This document shows positions 45,925 to 58,196 of a DNA stretch of 64,000 bases, piece by piece. The first letter of the stretch is position 1, and each line of letters starts with the position of its first letter. The notes beneath the pieces were generated by a model. That model was not told where the DNA came from, made no database searches, and saw nothing but the letters and a program-made list of their open reading frames with translations. A program made the position numbers and the translations under genes. Source of the stretch: Bog-159 sp963738375 (GTDB taxonomy: Bacteria > Acidobacteriota > Terriglobia > Bryobacterales > Bryobacteraceae); the NCBI GenBank assembly GCA_963738375.1, contig CAVTWL010000004.1, forward strand, positions 1,364,001-1,428,000, given 5' to 3'.

Positions 45925-46635
45925 CTAGGCGGTGGCCAGGGCAACACGTTTGGTGCGGTGGTATTCGGCTAGCTGGGCGTTGGCGGAAGTGATCGTTTTC
46001 AGTTCTTCGGCTACGCGGGCGAGGTCGCGGCCGGGAACGACGGAATAGAGTTCGTCTTCGCCCAAATCCGTGTAGACCCGGTTGCCGATGCAAGCGGAAC
46101 TGGTGACTACGCCTCCGGCCAGAGCGGCGGGCAGCGCCATGCAGGTGGGGCGCGGGAGCAGCGGGGCGTTGGCGGAGACCCCTGCCCGGATGGCGGCTTC
46201 GCCCAGGAGCATCATGCGGGATGGACGGCCGGCGAAGATGACTACATCGGGTTTGAAGGTAGCATCGGCTAAGGGCGCATAGGCGATGGCAGCGGGCGGC
46301 TGGGGAAGGCGCGGGATGCCGGGCACTTCTTCCATCTTCACGTAGCCTAGGGAGCCCATCAGCGAGAGGGTTTGTTCCAGTTCCGGGGCGCGGTCGGGCG
46401 GCAGCGCGATGTTGTGTGTGTAGCTGCCGATGGGGCAGTTATAGTGGTCTGCGGGCACAGTATAGAAGGCGCGGCCTTCGGCGGCGAGACGCCAGAAACT
46501 GCACCCGGAGGGCATGGTTCCGGCGAACTTTTCAACGCCCGCAGGTGGCGCGTCAAGGAAAGCAACGGCTACGGGGCGGCGGGGCAGCGCCAAGGCTTCG
46601 GAGAACTCTCGTTCCAAACCGCGATAATCAGACAT
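45925..46635 (-). CDS. DUF169 domain protein
   Basis: A 236-residue protein of the DUF169 family. Characteristic segments are RRPVAVAFLD, SGCSFWRLAAEGRAFYTVPADHYNCPIGSYTHN with its cysteines, DVVIFAGRPSRMMLL and SSACIGNRVYTDLGEDELY. The conserved cysteines suggest metal or cofactor binding; no activity is established for the family. No signal peptide is present. It sits 30 bases downstream of the GH3 gene on the same strand. Confidence 0.88.
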   Translation of the reverse strand: MSDYRGLEREFSEALALPRRPVAVAFLDAPPAGVEKFAGTMPSGCSFWRLAAEGRAFYTVPADHYNCPIGSYTHNIALPPDRAPELEQTLSLMGSLGYVKMEEVPGIPRLPQPPAAIAYAPLADATFKPDVVIFAGRPSRMMLLGEAAIRAGVSANAPLLPRPTCMALPAALAGGVVTSSACIGNRVYTDLGEDELYSVVPGRDLARVAEELKTITSANAQLAEYHRTKRVALATA

Positions 46636-46665
46636 TCCCTCAGTATAGCGACGATGGCCCGCGCG

Positions 46666-48501
<1,836 letters not shown>

Positions 48502-48596
48502 AACAGGGGATCATAGCATCGCGCTACCGCCCGCTCATGCCCTCGATAAGAAATTTGGATTGGACCATAAGGCCCCGCAGTCCTTAAACTAGAAGA

Positions 48597-49888
48597 ATGC
48601 GGACCGCTACGGTAGCCGTTTCCGAAGGAGCCTCCCAAGTTGCGCTCCTGCACCATATCAGCAGCATTGTTAGCTCAGACCTCAGTCTGGATAAGATGCT
48701 GCAAGAACTGGTCTCATTGACTCTTGAGACCACGCGCTGTGACGCCTGCCTGGTGTATCTGGTAGACCGCGCCACAAACGAAGTGGTGCTGGAGGCTTCG
48801 CAGCTTCCGCACGCTTCCGAAATCGGCAACATCCGCCTGAAGATGGGCGAAGGCATCACGGGATGGGTGGCGCAGCATAAGTCGGTGGTGGCGCTGGCGA
48901 GCAAAGCGTCGGCCGATGCACGGTTCAAGAATTTCCAGACGCTGCCGGAAGACACGTTCGACGCGTTTCTCTCGGTACCGCTGGTGAGCGGCGGCGACCT
49001 GATCGGCGTCATCAACGTGCACCATCGCGCGGCGCATGCGCATTCGCCGGAAGAAGTGGCGCTGGTGAGTTTCATCGGCGAGCAGATGGGCGGCGCGATC
49101 GCCAAGTTCGCGGCTGGAAGAGCGGTCGGAAACCGCGGCGAAGCGGATGGAAGCGCTGGCGGCGGTGGCGCAGACCATTTCCGCCGAAAATTACCTCGAC
49201 CGGATTCTGCAGGCCATTTCGGAGATGGTGGCGGAGACTCTCGATTCGCCGGTTTGTTCCATCATGCTGATCGACGAAGACCGGCGCGAGCTGGTGATTT
49301 CGGCCGCGCGCTGTTCTTCGCCCGATTACCTGCACAAGATGCCGCTGAAGATCGAGGATTCGCTGATCGGCCGCGTAGTGCGCGAAGGCCGGCCGGTGAT
49401 CATACCGAATGTGCTGGCGGAGAAGCAGTACCGCTATCCGGAACTGGCGCGCAAGACCGGGCTGGCGTCGCTGCTTTCCGTGCCGCTGTTGACGCGTGAT
49501 AAGGTGATCGGCACGATCAACATCTATACGCGCGAGCAGCGCGCCTTTCAGCGAGGAAGAAGTCGGCTTCGTCAAGGCGGTGGCCGGTCAGGCCGCCATC
49601 GCGATCGAGAATGCGCGGCTGATGTCGGAAACGCTGGAAATGAAGCGGACGCTTGAAGCGCGCAAGCTGGTGGAGCGCGCGAAGGGCATTCTGCAGCAGA
49701 AATACAATTTGACCGAGGAAGAAGCTTACTTGCGGCTGCGCAACGAAAGCCGGCGTTTGCGGCGTCCCATGCGCGACTTGGCGGAGGCGGTAATTCTGGC
49801 GGACGATCTGCGCCGGGTGGGCGAAGGCCCCCGGCCGGGCAAGCCGGCCGAGTTGCCTACCGCTGCTCCAGCCGCCGCGGAAGAATAG
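48597..49888 (+). CDS. GAF-GAF-ANTAR sensor protein (two frameshifts)
   Basis: A cytoplasmic sensor of about 430 residues. GAF1 spans about residues 10-170 (SLDKMLQELVSLTLETTRCDACLVYLV), GAF2 about 190-340 (YLDRILQAISEMVAETLDSPVC), and a C-terminal ANTAR domain (LVERAKGILQQKYNLTEEEAYLRL) binds RNA tandem hairpins to prevent termination. The frame changes near 49115 and 49555; the GAF2 end VAGQAAIAIENARL runs on after the second. The effector that GAF domains bind is unknown. No ANTAR target hairpins were found nearby. Confidence 0.85.
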
Positions 49889-49896
49889 CGGCGCTA

Positions 49897-50646
49897 TTAT
49901 TTTTTCGCTTTGCCTTGCGCGGCGACGGCTTCCATGGCCGCTTTCACCTTTTCGGGATCGCCGAGATAGTAGCTGCGCAGCGGCTTGAGTTCCGCGTCCA
50001 ATTCGTAGACCAGAGGCATGCCGGTGGGGATGTTGAGGCCCACGATGGCGTCCTCGGATACGTTATCCAAATACTTCACGAGCGCGCGCAGGCTATTACC
50101 GTGCGCGGCGATTAAGACGCGCTTGCCATGGCGCACGGCGGGTGCAATGGTGTTGTGCCAATATGGCAGGAATCGCGCGACGGTGTCTTTCAGGCACTCT
50201 GTGAGCGGCAATTCCTCAGCGGTCAGGCCCTTGTATCGCGGATCGCTGCCTGGGTAGCGAGCATCGTCGGCGGTCAAGGGCGGAGGGGGAACATCGTAGC
50301 TGCGGCGCCAGATTTTGACCTGGTCGTCGCCGAATTTAGCCGCGGTCTCCGATTTGTTCAGTCCTTGCAGCGCGCCGTAATGGCGCTCATTCAAGCGCCA
50401 GGAACGATGCACGGGGATCCACATGAGGTCCAACTCGTCCAGCGTCATCCACAGGGTGCGGATGGCGCGCTTGAGCACGGACGTGTAAGCGACGTCGAAG
50501 ACGAAGCCTTCGGATTTCAGAGTGACTCCGGCTTCGTGGGCTTCCTCGCGGCCTTTGTCCGACAGATCCACGTCGGTCCAGCCGGTGAAGCGGTTCTCTT
50601 TGTTCCAGTCGCTTTCCCCGTGACGGAGCAAGACAAGTTTGTACAT
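49897..50646 (-). CDS. gpmA: 2,3-bisphosphoglycerate-dependent phosphoglycerate mutase
   Basis: Glycolytic interconversion of 3- and 2-phosphoglycerate. The 249-residue chain has LVLLRHGESDWNKENRFTGW with the phosphorylated histidine at 9, HYGALQGLNK, and AAHGNSLRALVKYL with the second histidine. It starts at ATG 50646 behind AAGGAG, 19 bases after enolase on the same strand, so an eno-gpmA operon supplies two consecutive steps. The ORF extension upstream to 50820 is not real. The gene is intact. Confidence 0.95.
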   Translation of the reverse strand: MYKLVLLRHGESDWNKENRFTGWTDVDLSDKGREEAHEAGVTLKSEGFVFDVAYTSVLKRAIRTLWMTLDELDLMWIPVHRSWRLNERHYGALQGLNKSETAAKFGDDQVKIWRRSYDVPPPPLTADDARYPGSDPRYKGLTAEELPLTECLKDTVARFLPYWHNTIAPAVRHGKRVLIAAHGNSLRALVKYLDNVSEDAIVGLNIPTGMPLVYELDAELKPLRSYYLGDPEKVKAAMEAVAAQGKAKK

Positions 50647-50665
50647 GGGCGATCTCCTTGGCGGC

Positions 50666-51950
50666 TTACCGTCGGAAGGCGGCGCGTCCGGCGAATTGAG
50701 CGGATGCGCCGAGGCGCTCTTCGATGCGCAGCAACTGATTGTACTTGGCGATTCTATCGGTGCGGCTGGCGGAGCCGGTCTTGATTTGGCCGGCGTTGGT
50801 GGCGACGACGAGGTCGGCAATGAAAGGGTCTTCGGTTTCGCCGGAGCGATGGGAGACGACGGCGGTGTAGTTGGCCACCGAGGCCATATGCATGGCTTCC
50901 AGGGTTTCGGTGACGGTGCCGATTTGGTTCAGCTTAATGAGAATGGAGTTGGCGATGCCGCGATCGATGCCGCGCTTGAAGATGGCGGGATTGGTGACGA
51001 AGATATCGTCGCCGACGAGCTGAATTTTGCCCCCGAGCGTGTCGGTAAGGGCTTTCCAGCCGTCCCAATCTTCTTCCGACATGCCGTCTTCAATGGAGAT
51101 GATGGCGGGGTATTGGCGGACCCAATCCGCCCAGAATTCGATCATTTGTTCGGAGGTGCGCTGGCTGTTGTCGGACTTTTTGAAAATGTACTTGCCGTCC
51201 TTGTAGAATTCGCTGGCGGCGGGATCGAGGCAGATGCCGATTTGTTCGCCGGCTTTGTATCCGGCCTTCTCGATGGCTTCGTGCAGGACTTCGAGGGCTT
51301 CGATCGTTGGATTTCAGGTTGGGGGCGAAGCCGCCTTCGTCACCGACGGCTGTGGAATAGCCGCGTTTTTTCAGGACGCCTTTCAGGGTGTGAAAGACTT
51401 CCACTCCCATGCGGAGGGCTTCGGAGAATTTCTCTGCGCCGAAGGGGGCGATCATGAACTCCTGGACGTCGACTGAATTGTCGGCATGCGCGCCGCCGTT
51501 GAGGACGTTCATCATGGGAACGGGCAGGACACGGGCGCCTGCGCCGCCGAGGTAGCGGTAGAGCGGGGTGTGTTCGGAAGCAGCGGCGGCGCGGGCGGCC
51601 GCCATGGAGACGGCGAGGATGGCATTTGCGCCGAGACGTCCCTTGGTGGGCGTGCCATCGAGCTCGATCATAGCGGCGTCGAGCTCGGCTTGTCCGGTAG
51701 CGTCTTTGCCGTGCAACACTTGGGCGATCTCGCCGTTGATGTGGCTGACGGCGTTCAAGGTACCTTTGCCGAGGTAGCGCGATTTATCGCCATCGCGCAG
51801 TTCGACGGCTTCATTTTCTCCGGTGGAAGCGCCGGAGGGGACGGCGGCCCGGCCCATGCTGCCGTTAGCCAGATAGACATCGGCTTCGACGGTAGGATTG
51901 CCGCGTGAATCGAGGATTTCACGGCCTATAATTCGAACGATTGTGGTCAT
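50666..51950 (-). CDS. eno: Enolase (one frameshift)
   Basis: Dehydrates 2-phosphoglycerate to phosphoenolpyruvate. The start is ATG 51950 (MTTIVRIIGREILDSRGNPT). Motifs include PSGASTGENEAVELRDGD, VGDEGGFAPNL with the acid Glu, QLVGDDIFVTN, ILIKLNQIGTVTETL with the catalytic lysine, and SHRSGETEDPFIADL. The frame changes near 51310 in the NLKSNDEALEVLHEA region and continues correctly to SASRTDRIAKYNQLL. Enolase is single-copy and essential in most bacteria, so a real frameshift here is unlikely. Confidence 0.95.
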
Positions 51951-51997
51951 AAAGTTTGAAATTATAAGGTAGCAGAGCGACTCGCCTTGGCGCGGGG

Positions 51998-52070
51998 CAC
52001 AGAGTCGCAGAGGTACGCGAGGCCGCGAAAGATCATTGGCCGGCGATGAACGCTGATAAACGCGGATGGA
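51998..52070. repeat. Intergenic repeat-like tract
   Basis: The gap upstream of eno contains GCACAGAGTCGCAGAGG (51998-52014) and later ATGAACGCTGATAAACGCGG (52046-52065). Both are of the type found as dispersed intergenic repeats in many bacterial assemblies; no second copy lies in this window. Confidence 0.3.
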
Positions 52071-52215
52071 AAGCAGGCGGGTTACGGGCGCTGGCCGGCG
52101 GCTCCAGACTATGCGCCGAATGAGCGCGGGCGGCACAGCCGCAAGAGTCAGAATGCGGTGTCCCCCCTTAAATGTCGCGCACCCCTGTGCCAGAATGAGC
52201 TTATCGGGCAAATAA

Positions 52216-53530
52216 ATGCTGAATTTTATGCGGGTGTGGACGGGAGTGCCGGTGATGGCGATGGCCGCTGCCGGCGGGCTGTGGGGCGCGCCTCCGACAG
52301 GCGACCGGAGAGTGACTTTCGACAAGGATGTCGCGCCGCTTTTGCAGAAGCACTGCCAGACGTGCCATCGGCCGGGAGAAGCGGCTCCGTTTTCGCTGTT
52401 GACTTACCAGCAGGCGCGGCCGTGGGCGAAGGCGATGAAGGAGGCGGTGGTGTTGAAGAAGATGCCGCCGTGGTTCGCCGATCCGCATTTCGGAAAGTTT
52501 TCGAACGACCGGGCGCTCAGCGATAGCGAGATTGCGACGCTGGCGGCGTGGGCGGATGGCGGGGCATTGGAAGGCGATGCCACGGATCTGCCGGCGAAAG
52601 CGGAATTTGTGGAGGGGTGGCAGATTCCGAAGCCCGATGTGGTTTATGAGTTTCCGCGGGCGTTCGAAATTCCGGCGGCGGGAACCATTGAATACCAGAA
52701 GGTGATCGTGCCTTCGGGCTTCACGGAAGACAAGTGGGTGCAATTCGCCGAGGCGCGGCCCGACGATCGGGCGCACGTGCACCACATGATTCTTTATGTG
52801 CGGGAGCCGGGTTCGCACTGGCTGCGCGGCGAGCCGGCGGGTGTATTTTTCGTGGCGCCGAAGGTGGCGGACGATACGACGGACACCAGCGCGCTGCCCA
52901 GCGATTTCCTGGTGGGATATGCGCCGGGGCAGCCGCCGGAGATTCTGCAGCCGGGGCAAGGGAAGCTGGTGAAGGCGGGCTCGGATTTCGTGCTGGAGAT
53001 CCACTACACCACGAATGGAAAGGCGGCGGTGGACCGCAGCAAGTTCGGGCTGGTTTTTGCGAGAGCGACGCCCCGGACGCGGGTACTGACTCTTTCGGCA
53101 ACCAACGGGACGTTCCGCATTCCGCCGGGAGATCCGAATTATAAGCGTGGATGCGGATTTCCAGGTCGGCGCGGACGTGAAGCTGGCGGGACTGCATCCG
53201 CACATGCACGGGCGCGGCAAGGACTTCGAATATCGGGTGGTGTATCCGGATGGCAGGCGGGAGACGCTGCTGCGCGTGCCGCGCTATGACTGGCACTGGC
53301 AGCTTTGGTACGATCTGGCGACGCCGATCGCGCTGCCGAAAGGCGCGCACATCGAGTGCACGGCGCATTTCGACAATTCGCCGAACAATCCGGACAACGC
53401 CGACCCCAAGAAAGAAGTGACTTGGGGCGATCAGAGTTGGGACGAGATGATGGTTGGATTTTTCAATCTCGAATTTCCGGCGAACATGCCGGTGAAAGAA
53501 GTATTAGGTCCAAAGGTGGCCAACAATTGA
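52216..53530 (+). CDS. Haem c plus PHM-like copper monooxygenase (one frameshift)
   Basis: Exported protein of about 440 residues. A signal peptide precedes a haem-binding CQTCH (residues 47-51) with a Met ligand region (LKKMPPWF). A peptidylglycine-monooxygenase-like pair of domains follows. Copper-ligand motifs are HVHHMILYV (CuH site), LHPHMHGRGKDF (CuM histidines) and DEMMVGFFNLEF, whose Met matches the third CuM ligand in PHM. The frame changes near 53147; removing one C joins GDPNYK to VDADFQVGADVKL. The natural substrate of bacterial versions is unknown. It leads a run of overlapping genes to 56262 and beyond. Confidence 0.82.
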
Positions 53531-54348
53531 GGAAATCGGTGGTAGCGGTGGTACTGGCGGCTCTGGCCGCGGTCACCAGTTACGCACAGAGCGCGGCGCC
53601 TGCCGCGAAAAAGAAACTGCTGGCGATCGGCGAGGAGAAAGGCTACCGGCACGAGGCGGTTTCGCATGCGCTGGCGACGATCGAGCGGTTGGGACGGGAG
53701 AACGGGCTTTGGGACACCACCATCCGTACCGATACCGAAGTCCTGACCAAGAAGAAGCTGGAGTACAACGCGCCCAACCTGAACAGTTTCGATGCCGTAG
53801 TGTTTTACACAGGTGGCAATCTGGAGATGGACGAGCAACAGAAGGCGGACTTTTTGTCGTTCATCCATGACGATGGCAAGGGGTTCGTCGGCATCCACAG
53901 CGCCACGATTACGTTTACGAACTGGCCGGAGTACGGGGAGATGATCGGCGGCTATTTCGACGAACATCCGTGGGGAACGTTTAACGCGCCGATTGTGGTC
54001 GAGGATCCCGCGTTTCCGGGGATGGCGCAATTCGGCGGATCGTTTGTGCTGCGCGACGAGATTTACCAGATGCGAAATTATTCGCGCGACCGGCTGCGGG
54101 TGCTGCTGCGGCTGGATGCGGACAAGCTCGATCTGACGAACAAGAACGTTCACCGGAAGGATCGGGACTTCGCGGTGGCGTGGGCCAAGATGTATGGGAA
54201 GGGGCGCGTTTTTTATTCGACGCTGGGGCATCCGGTAGAGAATTGGGACCGGGCGGATGTTCAGAAAATGTATGTGGAAGCGATCAAGTGGGCGTTGAAG
54301 TTGCAAGATGCCGATGTGACACCACGGCCTTTGGAGCCGAAACCATGA
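53527..54348 (+). CDS. ThuA-like secreted protein
   Basis: The start is TTG 53527, overlapping the upstream stop by TTGA, and gives a signal peptide (LRKSVVAVVLAALAAVTSYAQ). The 273-residue product has the ThuA class-I amidotransferase-like fold: LLAIGEEKGYRHEAVSHAL, FDAVVFYTGGN, GFVGIHSATITF, GYFDEHPWGTFNAPI and GKGRVFYSTLGHPVENW. ThuA-fold proteins are linked to trehalose or sugar-derivative use; secreted versions are frequent in Acidobacteriota and Planctomycetes. The ORF extension before 53527 runs through the previous gene. Confidence 0.87.
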   Translation: MRKSVVAVVLAALAAVTSYAQSAAPAAKKKLLAIGEEKGYRHEAVSHALATIERLGRENGLWDTTIRTDTEVLTKKKLEYNAPNLNSFDAVVFYTGGNLEMDEQQKADFLSFIHDDGKGFVGIHSATITFTNWPEYGEMIGGYFDEHPWGTFNAPIVVEDPAFPGMAQFGGSFVLRDEIYQMRNYSRDRLRVLLRLDADKLDLTNKNVHRKDRDFAVAWAKMYGKGRVFYSTLGHPVENWDRADVQKMYVEAIKWALKLQDADVTPRPLEPKP

Positions 54349-55139
54349 CGCGGCGGACGTTTGCGGCTGCGGCGGCTGGGGCGGCGGCCTGTGTGCGGTT
54401 GGGTGCGGCAGCGCCCGCGCTGCGAATTGGGATTGGGACGTACAGCTACCACAACCTTTCGATGGAGGCGATGGTGGGGCAACTGACAGCCCTGCGGATT
54501 CGGGAGATCGAGATGTCGCGCGGGGATTTCATGCTGCTGTCGCATCCCGACGAAGGAAAGTTTCGCGCGGCGCGGCGGTTGTTCGATACGGCGGGGATCC
54601 GCTGCGTATCGTATTACGCGGCGACGATTCACGATGAAAAGGAACTGGACCTGGCGATCCGCTTCGCGAAGCTGCTGGGGTCGGGCAACATTACGGGCGA
54701 TGCCACGGGCGCGGGGCTTTTGAAGCAGATCGACGAGCGGTGCACGCGGGAAGCGCTTTCGTTCGGCATTCACAATCATTTTTTTCCGACTAAGTTCGCT
54801 TATGAAAGCCCCGAGGATGTTTTGCGGGCGCTGGAGGGATTGTCGCCGACGGTCGGCGCGACGGCGGATGTCGGTCAGTTCGCTTCTTGTGGATACGACA
54901 CGGTGGACGCTATCCGTAAGCTGGGAAAACGGCTGAAGCTGGTGCATTTGAAGGATATCGCCGCGCCGCACGCAGAAGTGAATGTTCTGATCGGCCGCGG
55001 CATCGCCAAGATTCCGGAGGTGATGGCGGAGTTGCACAGGCAACGATTCGGCGGGCTGGTGGCGCTTGAGTATGAGAAGGAAGGGCCGGTGGAAGAAGAC
55101 ATGCGGCAGGAGGTGGCTTTTGCGCGGAAGCTGGCTTAA
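54345..55139 (+). CDS. Sugar phosphate isomerase/epimerase-like TIM-barrel protein, Tat signal
   Basis: ATG 54345 overlaps the ThuA stop by ATGA. MTRRTFAAAAAGAAACVRLG is a twin-arginine signal, so it is exported folded. The AP-endonuclease-2/xylose-isomerase-like barrel has IGIGTYSYHN, CVSYYAATIHDEKEL, FGIHNHFFPTKF, ADVGQFASCGYD and KLVHLKDI; the His, Glu and Asp positions fit a divalent-metal site. ThuA and such isomerases often sit together in sugar-derivative pathways, possibly 3-keto-sugars. The 3' end overlaps the redoxin start by 20 bases. Confidence 0.87.
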   Translation: MTRRTFAAAAAGAAACVRLGAAAPALRIGIGTYSYHNLSMEAMVGQLTALRIREIEMSRGDFMLLSHPDEGKFRAARRLFDTAGIRCVSYYAATIHDEKELDLAIRFAKLLGSGNITGDATGAGLLKQIDERCTREALSFGIHNHFFPTKFAYESPEDVLRALEGLSPTVGATADVGQFASCGYDTVDAIRKLGKRLKLVHLKDIAAPHAEVNVLIGRGIAKIPEVMAELHRQRFGGLVALEYEKEGPVEEDMRQEVAFARKLA

Positions 55140-56262
55140 GCCGGTAGTGGGCGCCCTGCTGGTGACGGCGGCTTTCGGAGCCGAGCCGCACCCGATACTG
55201 GCGGTGGGATCGGCGGCGCCCGCTTTCGTGCTGCCGGGCGTGGACGGCAAGATTCACCGGCTGGCGGATTATGCGGCTAGTCCGATTCTTGCGGTGGTTT
55301 TCACCTGCAACCACTGCCCCATCGCGCAGCTTTACGAACAGCGCATCCAGCGGCTGTACGACGATTATAGGGACAAGGGCGTGGCGGTGGTGGCGATCCA
55401 GCCGAATGCGCCGGAGGCGCTGCGGATCGACGAACTGGATTCGGCCGATATGAACGATACATTGGACGAGATGAAGATCCGGGTGGCTTACAAGCACCTG
55501 AGCTATCCGTATCTGTACGACGGCGAGACGCAATCGGTGGCGCGGGCTTACGGTCCGCAGGCGACGCCGCACATTTTTGTTTTTGACCGCGAGCGCAAGC
55601 TGCGATATGAAGGCCGGATCGACAACAGCTATCGCTTCGAACTGGTGAAGACACTGGATGCGCGGAATGCGATGGACGCATTGCTGGCTGACAGGCCGGT
55701 GGAAGTGACGCATACTGGCGTGTTTGGATGTTCGACGAAGTGGAAGGAAAAAGAAGCGGAGAAACTGGCGGCAATCCGGAAACTGGAAGCGACGCCGGTG
55801 AAGCTGGATATGGCGTCGGCGGAAGGTATGGCGAAGCTGCGAGCGAATGCGGCGAAGAAGCTGACGCTGGTGAGTTTTTGGGATTCGCGGTGCGCGCAAT
55901 GCGTGGAGCAGTTTCCAGGGATTGAAGATACTTACCGGATGTATAGCCCGCGGGGGCTGGAACTGGTGACGGTGGCGTTGGAGCCGCTTGAAATGCGGGG
56001 AGCGGTAGAAAAAGAGCTTGAAAGGCAACATGCCACGAGCGGGAATTTGCTATTCGCGGCGCGGTTCGAGCGTGCGTTCGATGCGGGGTGGGATAGCGCG
56101 CACGTGCCTTATACAGTGGTGATCGATCCGGCTGGGAGAATTGTCTACCGCAGAGCGGGTGCGGTGGATTTATTGGAACTTCGGCGGGCGATTCTGGCGC
56201 ATTTCGATTGGGAGTATGCCGGCTTTCAACAATACTGGGCGCAGCCGGATGGGACGAGATGA
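55120..56262 (+). CDS. Double thioredoxin-fold redoxin (AhpC/TSA plus TlpA-like)
   Basis: The start is TTG 55120, because AGGAGG ends 6 bases upstream and a signal peptide (LRGSWLKPVVGALLVTAAFGA) follows. Domain 1 (about residues 25-190) is peroxiredoxin-like with VVFTCNHCPIAQLYE, whose CxxC is the redox site, and QATPHIFVFD with the cis-proline. Domain 2 (about 220-370) is TlpA-like with SFWDSRCAQCVEQFPG and VPYTVVIDP. Two redox sites in one exported chain suggest thiol-disulfide exchange, perhaps serving the haem and copper protein at the head of the operon. The stop overlaps the ABC-F start (ATGA). Confidence 0.87.
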   Translation: MRGSWLKPVVGALLVTAAFGAEPHPILAVGSAAPAFVLPGVDGKIHRLADYAASPILAVVFTCNHCPIAQLYEQRIQRLYDDYRDKGVAVVAIQPNAPEALRIDELDSADMNDTLDEMKIRVAYKHLSYPYLYDGETQSVARAYGPQATPHIFVFDRERKLRYEGRIDNSYRFELVKTLDARNAMDALLADRPVEVTHTGVFGCSTKWKEKEAEKLAAIRKLEATPVKLDMASAEGMAKLRANAAKKLTLVSFWDSRCAQCVEQFPGIEDTYRMYSPRGLELVTVALEPLEMRGAVEKELERQHATSGNLLFAARFERAFDAGWDSAHVPYTVVIDPAGRIVYRRAGAVDLLELRRAILAHFDWEYAGFQQYWAQPDGTR

Positions 56263-58196
56263 TTCAACTGAGCGGGGCGGCGAAACGCTTCGGCCCTAAA
56301 ACGCTCTTCGAGAACGTGGACTGGATGGTGACGCCCAACGAGCGGGCGGGCATCGTGGGCGCCAATGGGACCGGGAAATCGACGCTACTGAAGATTCTGG
56401 CCGGGATGGACGGGCTGGATGGCGGCACGATCGTGACCATGAAGGGCGCGAGCGTCGGCTATTTGCCGCAGGAAGGGCTATCGCTTTCCGGGCGAACTGT
56501 TTTTGCCGAATGCATGACTGTTTTTGCCGGCCTGAAGGCGCTGGAGAAGGAGCAGGAGGCGCTAGCGCACCGGCTGTCGGAACTCGATCCAGCGAGCGCT
56601 GAATATGCACAGGCGGCGAACCGGTTCCATCAGGCGGAAGGAGAATTCCGCGCACGCGATGGTTTTGCGATCGAAGCGCAAGTCGGGATGGTGCTCTCCG
56701 GGTTGGGCTTTCCGCAGCGTCAGTGGACCAAGCGCACGGAGGAGTTTTCGGGCGGCTGGCAAATGCGCATCGCCCTGGCGAAACTGCTGTTGGAGAAGCC
56801 GAATCTGCTTCTGCTGGACGAGCCAACGAATCACCTGGACCTGGAAGCGCGCAACTGGCTGGAGGGATATCTGTCGTAGTATCCGCATGCCTTCGTGCTG
56901 GTGTCGCACGACCGCTATTTTCTGGATGTGACGGTGAAGAAGCTGCTGGAGCTGTGGAACAAGGGCGTCCATTTCTACACGGGTGGATATACCCGCTACG
57001 AACAGCAGAAGACAGAGCGGCGCGCGCAATTGGAGGCGGCGTATGCGAACCAGCAGGACCGCATTTCGCAGTTGGAGGCGTTCATCAGCCGGTTTCGTTA
57101 TCAGGCGACGAAGGCCAAGCAGGTACAGAGCCGCATCAAGGAGCTGGAGCGGATCGAGCGGATCGAAATTCCGCCCGATGAAAAGACGATCCATTTTAAG
57201 TTTCCGCAGCCGAAGGCGAGCGGACGAATCGTGGCGGAGTTCAAGAACGTGGCGAAAAGCTACGGCGACATCGCCGTATTTGCGGGCGCGAATTTTGCGA
57301 TCGAACGCGGCGACCGGGTGGCGCTGGTTGGGGTCAACGGCGCGGGGAAGTCGACACTGATCAAGATCCTGGCGGGTGCGGAGCCGGTAACTTCGGGCGA
57401 ATATCTTCTGGGCCATAACGCCCAGCCGGATTATTTTGCGCAGGATCAGTACAAAGAGCTGGATGGGAACGCGCGGCTGCTGGACGATCTGGGCGAGGTG
57501 GCGCCACGTGCGACGAATACGGAGCTGCGCTCGATTCTGGGCAGTTTCCTGTTTTCGGAGGACGACGTTTTCAAGACCATCGGGGTGCTTTCGGGCGGCG
57601 AACGGAACCGGTACGCACTGGCGCGGATGCTCCTGATGCCTTCGAATTTTCTGCTGTTGGACGAGCCGACGAATCACCTGGATATGCGGGCGAAGGACGT
57701 ACTGCTGCAATCGCTGCAGGACTTCACCGGTACGGTGGTTTTTGTGTCGCACGACCGGTACTTCATCGATAAGCTGGCGACGCGTGTGTTTGAGGTGGCG
57801 GACGGGGCGGTGGAGGTTTTTCCGGGCAATTACGAGGATTACCTGTGGCGGAAGGAAGGCAAGGGAGCAGAAGCGGCGGCTCCCGCGGAGGCCGAAGCGA
57901 AAGCTCCGCGGAACGGGAATCAACCGGCGGCAGAGGCACCGGTGGAAACGGCGGCGCGCGGCGGGCGATTGAATCCGATCAAGCTGCGGCAGATGAAGCA
58001 GCGGCGCCGGGAAATCGAGGATGAAGTGACGCGGCTGGAAGTAGAGATTGCGGATTACGAAAGCGCGCTTTCCAATTTCACCAGCGTGGAAGAGACGGTG
58101 CGAACCAACGACCTGCTGAATGCGCGGCGCACGGATCTGGTGAATCTGATGGCCGAGTGGGAAGAAGTGGCGCAGACGATTGAGGCCAACCAATGA
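56259..58196 (+). CDS. ABC-F family ATPase with in-frame amber codon at 207
   Basis: Ribosome-associated ABC-F protein with two ATPase domains and no TM segments. Domain 1 has GANGTGKSTLLKIL, EFSGGWQMRIALAKLL and LLLLDEPTNHLD; domain 2 has GVNGAGKSTLIKIL, LSGGERNRYALARML and LLLDEPTNHLD. The linker between them (YEQQKTERRAQLEAAY) is the P-site tRNA interaction region, and a coiled C-terminal tail follows a Pro/Ala linker, as in Uup-like members. TAG 56877-56879 interrupts LEGYLS-YPHAFVLVSHDRYF without any frame change, unlike every other break in this window. It could be a miscalled GAG or CAG, or a true nonsense mutation. ATG 56259 overlaps the redoxin stop. Confidence 0.88.

Noticed and set aside
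56877..56879. TAG in the ABC-F gene as pyrrolysine or selenium-type recoding
   Set aside because: Pyrrolysine use is restricted to a few methylamine pathways, no pyl genes or stem-loop are visible, and ABC-F has no need for a special residue there.
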